A stretch of DNA of 9,565 bases. Origin: Desulfohalobiaceae bacterium. GTDB lineage: Bacteria > Desulfobacterota > Desulfovibrionia > Desulfovibrionales > Desulfothermaceae. A program made the translations under genes and the position numbers. The stretch covers positions 1-9,565 of the forward strand of contig JAIPER010000110.1 of NCBI GenBank assembly GCA_021737115.1. The letters run 5' to 3'. Under the pieces are notes generated by a model. That model was not told where the DNA came from. It saw only the letters and a list, made by a program, of their open reading frames with translations, and did not search any database. Below are positions 6,155-9,565 of the stretch, in pieces (position 1 is the stretch's first letter; each line of letters begins with the position of its first letter).

Positions 6155-9100
6155 ATGGAACATAAGCAAATCGAGAGTTTACAGGGCTCTATCGTAGTGG
6201 TCGGCGGTGGGATCGCAGGGATGCAGGCTTCTCTGGACCTGGCCAATTCTGGTTTTTTCGTCTACCTCCTGGAACGGTCCACAGCCATCGGCGGGGTCAT
6301 GGCCCAACTGGACAAAACCTTTCCCACCAATGACTGCTCCATGTGAATCCTGGCTCCGAAACTGGTCGAGGTCGGCCGGCATCCCAGCATAGAGTTGATG
6401 ACCCTGAGCGAGATCCAGGAGTTTTCGGGTGAGGAGGGAAATTTTGAGGTGACCGTGACCCGGCATCCGCGCTATGTGGACATGGACAAATGCATTGGCT
6501 GTGGCCAGTGTGCGGAGAAATGCCCGAAAAAGGTCAGTGATGACTACAACCGGGGACTATCCAGGAAGAAAGCGATCTCCATTCCCTATTCCCAGGCAGT
6601 GCCCCTGAAATACGCCATTGATGAAAAGGCCTGCCTGTATCTGCAAAAAGGCAAGTGCCGGGTCTGCGAGAAGGTCTGCCCCACCGGGGCCATCAATTTC
6701 GAGGACCGGGCCAGAACCGTAAGCCTCAAGGTCGGATCCATCATCCTGGCTCCGGGATTCAAGGAGTTCGATCCATCCGCCCTGGATCTCTACTCACTCG
6801 GTGTCAACCCGGATGTGGTCACTTCCCTGCAGTTCGAGCGTCTGCTTTCGGCCACCGGACCATTTGCCGGAGAACTGATCCGGCCTTCCGGTCAGAAGAA
6901 AAAGGAACATCCCCAAAAAATCGCCTGGCTGCAATGCGTCGGTTCCAGGGATATCAACCGCACGGACCATTCTTATTGCTCCTCGGTCTGCTGCATGTAT
7001 GCCGTCAAACAGGCCGTCATCGCCAAGGAGCACAGCCACACCCCCCTGGAGTGCGCAATTTTCTATATGGATATGCGCAGTCAGGGCAAGGGCTTTGATC
7101 AGTACTGTGAACAGGCCGGGCACAAGGGGGTCAGATTCGTTCGATCGCGCCCTCATTCCATAGAACAGGACCAGGATCAAAAGGGCGTCCTGCTCAGATA
7201 TGTGGATGAGCAGGGCGCATCCATTACGGAACATTTCGATCTCCTGGTTCTGTCCACCGGGATCGAGCTCGATCAAGGCAACGCCCGGCTCTTTCAGCAC
7301 CTGGAGCTGGACCTGGACCGTTCGGGGTTCGTGTCTTCAACGAGTTTTGCCCCGGTGGCCGCTTCCATTCCGGGGGTCTATGTCTGCGGGGCCAGCAGCG
7401 GGCCCAAGGATATACCCTATTCGGTCATGGAGGCCAGTGCGGCAGCCGCGGCGGCCTCCCGAAAGCTGGCTCCGGCCAGAGGGACCATGGTCCGGGACCT
7501 GGAGTTTCCCCCGGAAAAGGATATCGGACGGCAGAGACCCCGGATCGGGGTTTTCGTCTGTCACTGCGGCATCAATATCGCCGGGGTGGTCGATGTTCCG
7601 GCTGTTGCAGAGTATGCCAAGACTTTGAAGGACGTGGTCTATGTCGAGGAGAATCTCTTTACCTGCTCCCAGGATTCCCAGGAAAAGATGAGCCAGGTCA
7701 TTGCCGAGCAGGGAGTGAATCGGGTGGTGGTGGCAGCCTGCACCCCGCGGACCCATCAGGGGCTCTTTCAGGAGACCCTGGTCCGGGCCGGTTTGAACGG
7801 ATACCTCCTGGAAATGGCCAATATCAGGAACCACGATTCCTGGGTGCATGCCAATGACCCGGAAGCGGCCACGCAAAAAGCCAAGGACCTGGTCAGGATG
7901 GCGGTGGCCAAGTCCGGATTGCTGCGTCCCCTGAAGAGGAGCGAGCTTTCGGTCGAGCAGTCGGGTCTGGTGGTCGGCGGCGGCGTGGCCGGCATGACCA
8001 CGGCACTCTCCCTGGCTGAACAGGGATTTCCCGTCCATCTGCTGGAACGCTCCCCTCGCCTGGGGGGCAATGCCCTAAAGCTCAATCGGACCTATAAGGG
8101 GGAGGACATCGCCTCATTCGTCAGGGATCTCATCGACCGTGTGGACAATGAAGAGCGCATCACGGTGCATCTGGAGGCAAACATACAGGACGTGCACGGA
8201 TTTGTAGGCAATTTCAGGACCACGATCCAGGAAGCGAACCAGGAGCAGGCTATCGATCACGGTGTGGCCGTCCTCTCTTGCGGGGCTAGAGAATTCAAAC
8301 CCGATGATTACGGCTACGGCCAAAGCGACAGGGTTGTGACCTGCCAGGAAATGGACGGGCTCATTCGCAATGAAGAACCCGGTCTCAAAGAGGCACGGTC
8401 TTTCGTCTTCATTCACTGCGTTGGTTCCAGAGACGAATTGCGTCCCTACTGCTCCAAGGTCTGCTGCACCCATTCCCTTAAAAACGCCCTGGAAGTGAAA
8501 CAGATGAATCCAGAGGCCGAGGTCTATGTCTTGTACAGGGACATCCGGACCTATGGCCAGCGGGAAGACATCTACCGCAGAGCCAGGCAGGCGGGAATCA
8601 AGTTCTTCAGGTACATCCCCGAGGCCAGGCCGGAGGTGAGCCTCGAGGAGGAGGGGCTTCGGGTAGATTTCGCAGATCCTATCCTGGACCGCAGGGTCTT
8701 TGTGCATGCGGATTACATCTGCCTGGCCACGGCTGTGCAAGCCGCCGAGAACTCTGATCTGGCCAGGTTCTTCAAGGTACCCCTGGATGGAGACGGCTGG
8801 TTTGCAGAGGCCCATCAAAAGCTGCGGCCGGTGGATTTTCCCAATGAAGGAGTTTTTGTCTGCGGCCTGGCCCATTATCCCAAGCCCATGGAGGAAAGCA
8901 TCGCCCAGGCCCAGGCCGCGGCTTCAAGGGCCATGACCATTCTCTCCAAGTCCAGCATCGAGATAGGCGGGGAAGTGGCCAGGGTCCTTACAGAGTTCTG
9001 TTCAGGCTGCCGGGGATGCGTGAACGTCTGCCCTTTCCAGGCCATCGCCTTTCAGGAGCAAACCGGGGTGGCCGAGGTCAACCCGGCCCTGTGCAAAGGC

Positions 9101-9205
9101 TGCGGGGCCTGCGCCTCGAGCTGCCCGGCCGAGGCCATTGTCCTGGAAGGGTGCAGCAACGAACAGCTCTACGTCCAGATCGAAAACGCGTTGGCGGCGG
9201 CTTAG
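6155..9205 (+). CDS. hdrA: Selenocysteine-containing tandem HdrA-like flavin/iron-sulfur protein
   Basis: This 1016-residue cytoplasmic electron-transfer subunit related to heterodisulfide reductase HdrA is read through UGA at 6344-6346 as selenocysteine 64. Module 1: FAD motif GGGIAG at 17-22; DKTFPTNDCSM-U64-ILAPKL, where other HdrA proteins have Cys, giving C61-x-x-U64; ferredoxin-like cysteines C113/116/119/123 and C160/168/171/175; and the hallmark C261-VGSRD with C275/279/280. Module 2: the usual HdrA N-terminal domain (from R463, VCHCGINIAGVVDV); FAD motif GGGVAG at 608-613; C755-VGSRD with C766/770/771; and no CxxC/U or ferredoxin insert. A C-terminal 2[4Fe-4S] ferredoxin has C949/952/955/959 and C980/983/986/990. 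ATG 6155 has AAGGGA 8 nt upstream. A downstream start at 6395/6398 has no ribosome site and would delete the first FAD motif. HdrA proteins carry or bifurcate electrons through FAD. Physiological partners are unknown because no hdrBC, mvhD or flx genes follow. Confidence 0.93.
6344..6379 (+). promoter_or_regulatory. UGA selenocysteine codon and SECIS-like hairpin
   Basis: After the UGA (6344-6346) the mRNA can fold as follows: GG (6352-6353) with CC (6376-6377), CCGA (6356-6359) with UCGG (6372-6375), and CU (6362-6363) with AG (6369-6370). The apical loop is GGUCG (6364-6368), 17 nt after the UGA. An apical GGUC-type loop at about this distance is the SelB-binding feature of the E. coli fdhF SECIS. 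The hairpin lies within coding sequence, as is usual in bacteria. The fold was done by eye. Confidence 0.75.
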
Positions 9206-9216
9206 GCGCTTATGGG

Positions 9217-9240
9217 AAGCTCCGGTCGCGCACCGCGCTT
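9217..9240 (+). terminator. Hairpin after hdrA, possible terminator
   Basis: AAGC-tc-CGGT pairs with ACCG-c-GCTT around the loop CGCGC, beginning 11 nt after the hdrA stop codon. It is the only strong hairpin at the end of the operon. No T-run follows, so it may be an RNA-stabilising or Rho-assisted end rather than a classical intrinsic terminator. Confidence 0.35.
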
Positions 9241-9254
9241 AACGCAGTATATTT

Positions 9255-9277
9255 AGGTTTCAGGTGTCGGGTGTCAG
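9255..9277. repeat. AGGTTTCAGG-type dispersed repeat, second copy
   Basis: AGGTTTCAGGTGTC (9255-9268) repeats the 14-mer at 4778-4791 and is followed by a further GTGTCAG. It is in non-coding spacer, about 100 bp before a MITE-like copy. Confidence 0.45.
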
Positions 9278-9366
9278 CCCAGCCGCTGGCAGGCCTGACA
9301 TATAATTGTTCAATATATTTAAAAACATGGAGCCAGGCTGTTGTTCTATTTGCTTGAAGTCCATAA

Positions 9367-9460
9367 CTGCCAGTTTGATCAGGATAGAAACTTCGTTCTT
9401 ATTGAATAACCCTGCCCTTGGCAGAGAGATTCTTCGTTCGCGGACTCACTCAGAATGACA
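9367..9460. mobile_element. MITE-like element, partial inverted copy (copy 3)
   Basis: This begins with the terminal repeat CTGCCAGTTTGATC (9367-9380), continues through GAAACTTCGT and the GGCAGAGAGATTCTTC core, and ends at CAGAATGACA. It matches the reverse complement of about 1664-1759, the right half of copy 1, with a few differences and a small length change near the terminal repeat. The other half of the element is absent. A 12-mer, GCGGACTCACTC, is directly repeated at 9440-9451 and 9466-9477 at its broken end. Confidence 0.6.
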
Positions 9461-9482
9461 AGAATGCGGACTCACTCTCCGT

Positions 9483-9543
9483 CATTCCGGCTAAGGTCGG
9501 AATCCAGACTGAAAAAAACTGGACCCCGGCCTACGCCGGAGTG
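9483..9543. repeat. Palindromic ATTCCGG-type intergenic repeat
   Basis: The arms 9483-9507 and 9519-9543 are inverted repeats (19 of 25 positions) around an A-rich loop. They have the form CATTCCGGC...GGAATCCAG facing CTGGACCCCGGC...CCGGAGTG. This resembles the widespread CATTCC...GGAATCCAG family of small proteobacterial intergenic repeats (recollection). The remaining bases of the window, to 9565, show nothing recognisable. Confidence 0.5.
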
Positions 9544-9565
9544 GCGGAGAAAGAAAAATCAAGTT

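Noticed and set aside
6155..6346. A separate 63-residue protein ending at UGA, with a second gene starting at 6395 or 6398
   Set aside because: The two parts are in the same frame and together make one HdrA. The later start has no ribosome site, and the UGA replaces the family cysteine and is followed by a SECIS-like hairpin.
6344..6346. The UGA as an inactivating nonsense mutation or sequencing error
   Set aside because: It cannot be fully excluded without reads or a selB search. The exact motif position, SECIS-like fold and intact 952 downstream codons make recoding much more likely.
9016..9357. Open frame overlapping the hdrA 3' end and running downstream
   Set aside because: It is out of frame with the hdrA ferredoxin domain and ends in repeat sequence. 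No ribosome site or family match was seen.

Overview
The window looks like part of the chromosome of a strictly anaerobic, selenocysteine-using bacterium, most likely a sulfate reducer or syntroph of the Desulfobacterota (old Deltaproteobacteria). The evidence is an HdrA-type flavin/iron-sulfur protein with an in-frame UGA where the family has cysteine, sigma-54-type control, and GC-rich genes separated by AT-richer spacers full of small dispersed repeats. This placement is inferred from gene content; no rRNA or other phylogenetic marker is present.

Layout. (1) 122-1363 (+): a cation diffusion facilitator (CDF) metal exporter with a NifX-like domain fused at its C-terminus. (2) 1364-1877: a non-coding spacer holding a TTCGAA-rich array and a complete 163-bp MITE-like element with terminal inverted repeats. 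(3) 4551-1878 (-): a two-gene operon with an 11-bp overlap, encoding a soluble GAF-domain histidine kinase followed by an NtrC-family sigma-54 activator. (4) 4552-5407: an 856-bp regulatory spacer carrying a sigma-54 promoter for each flanking operon, pointing outwards. It also has a perfect inverted repeat placed like an enhancer site, a second repeat copy, and the apparent 5' remnant of a DUF190 gene. (5) 5408-6097 (+): a response regulator with no DNA-binding domain. (6) 6155-9205 (+): a 1016-residue tandem HdrA fusion, read through UGA at 6344-6346 as selenocysteine (U64). A bacterial SECIS-like hairpin follows that codon at once. Standard gene calling would break this gene into a 63-residue piece and a 936-residue piece. 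(7) 9206-9565: non-coding, with a third repeat copy and another palindromic repeat.

Working model (inference). The cytoplasmic kinase senses a small molecule or redox state through its GAF domain and phosphorylates the NtrC-like regulator. That regulator, with sigma-54 RNA polymerase, switches on the response regulator-hdrA operon and perhaps its own operon. The second response regulator has a similar receiver and may share the kinase, linking signalling to the HdrA electron-transfer enzyme. No hdrB, hdrC, mvhD or flx genes lie next to this hdrA within the window, so its electron partners must be encoded elsewhere.
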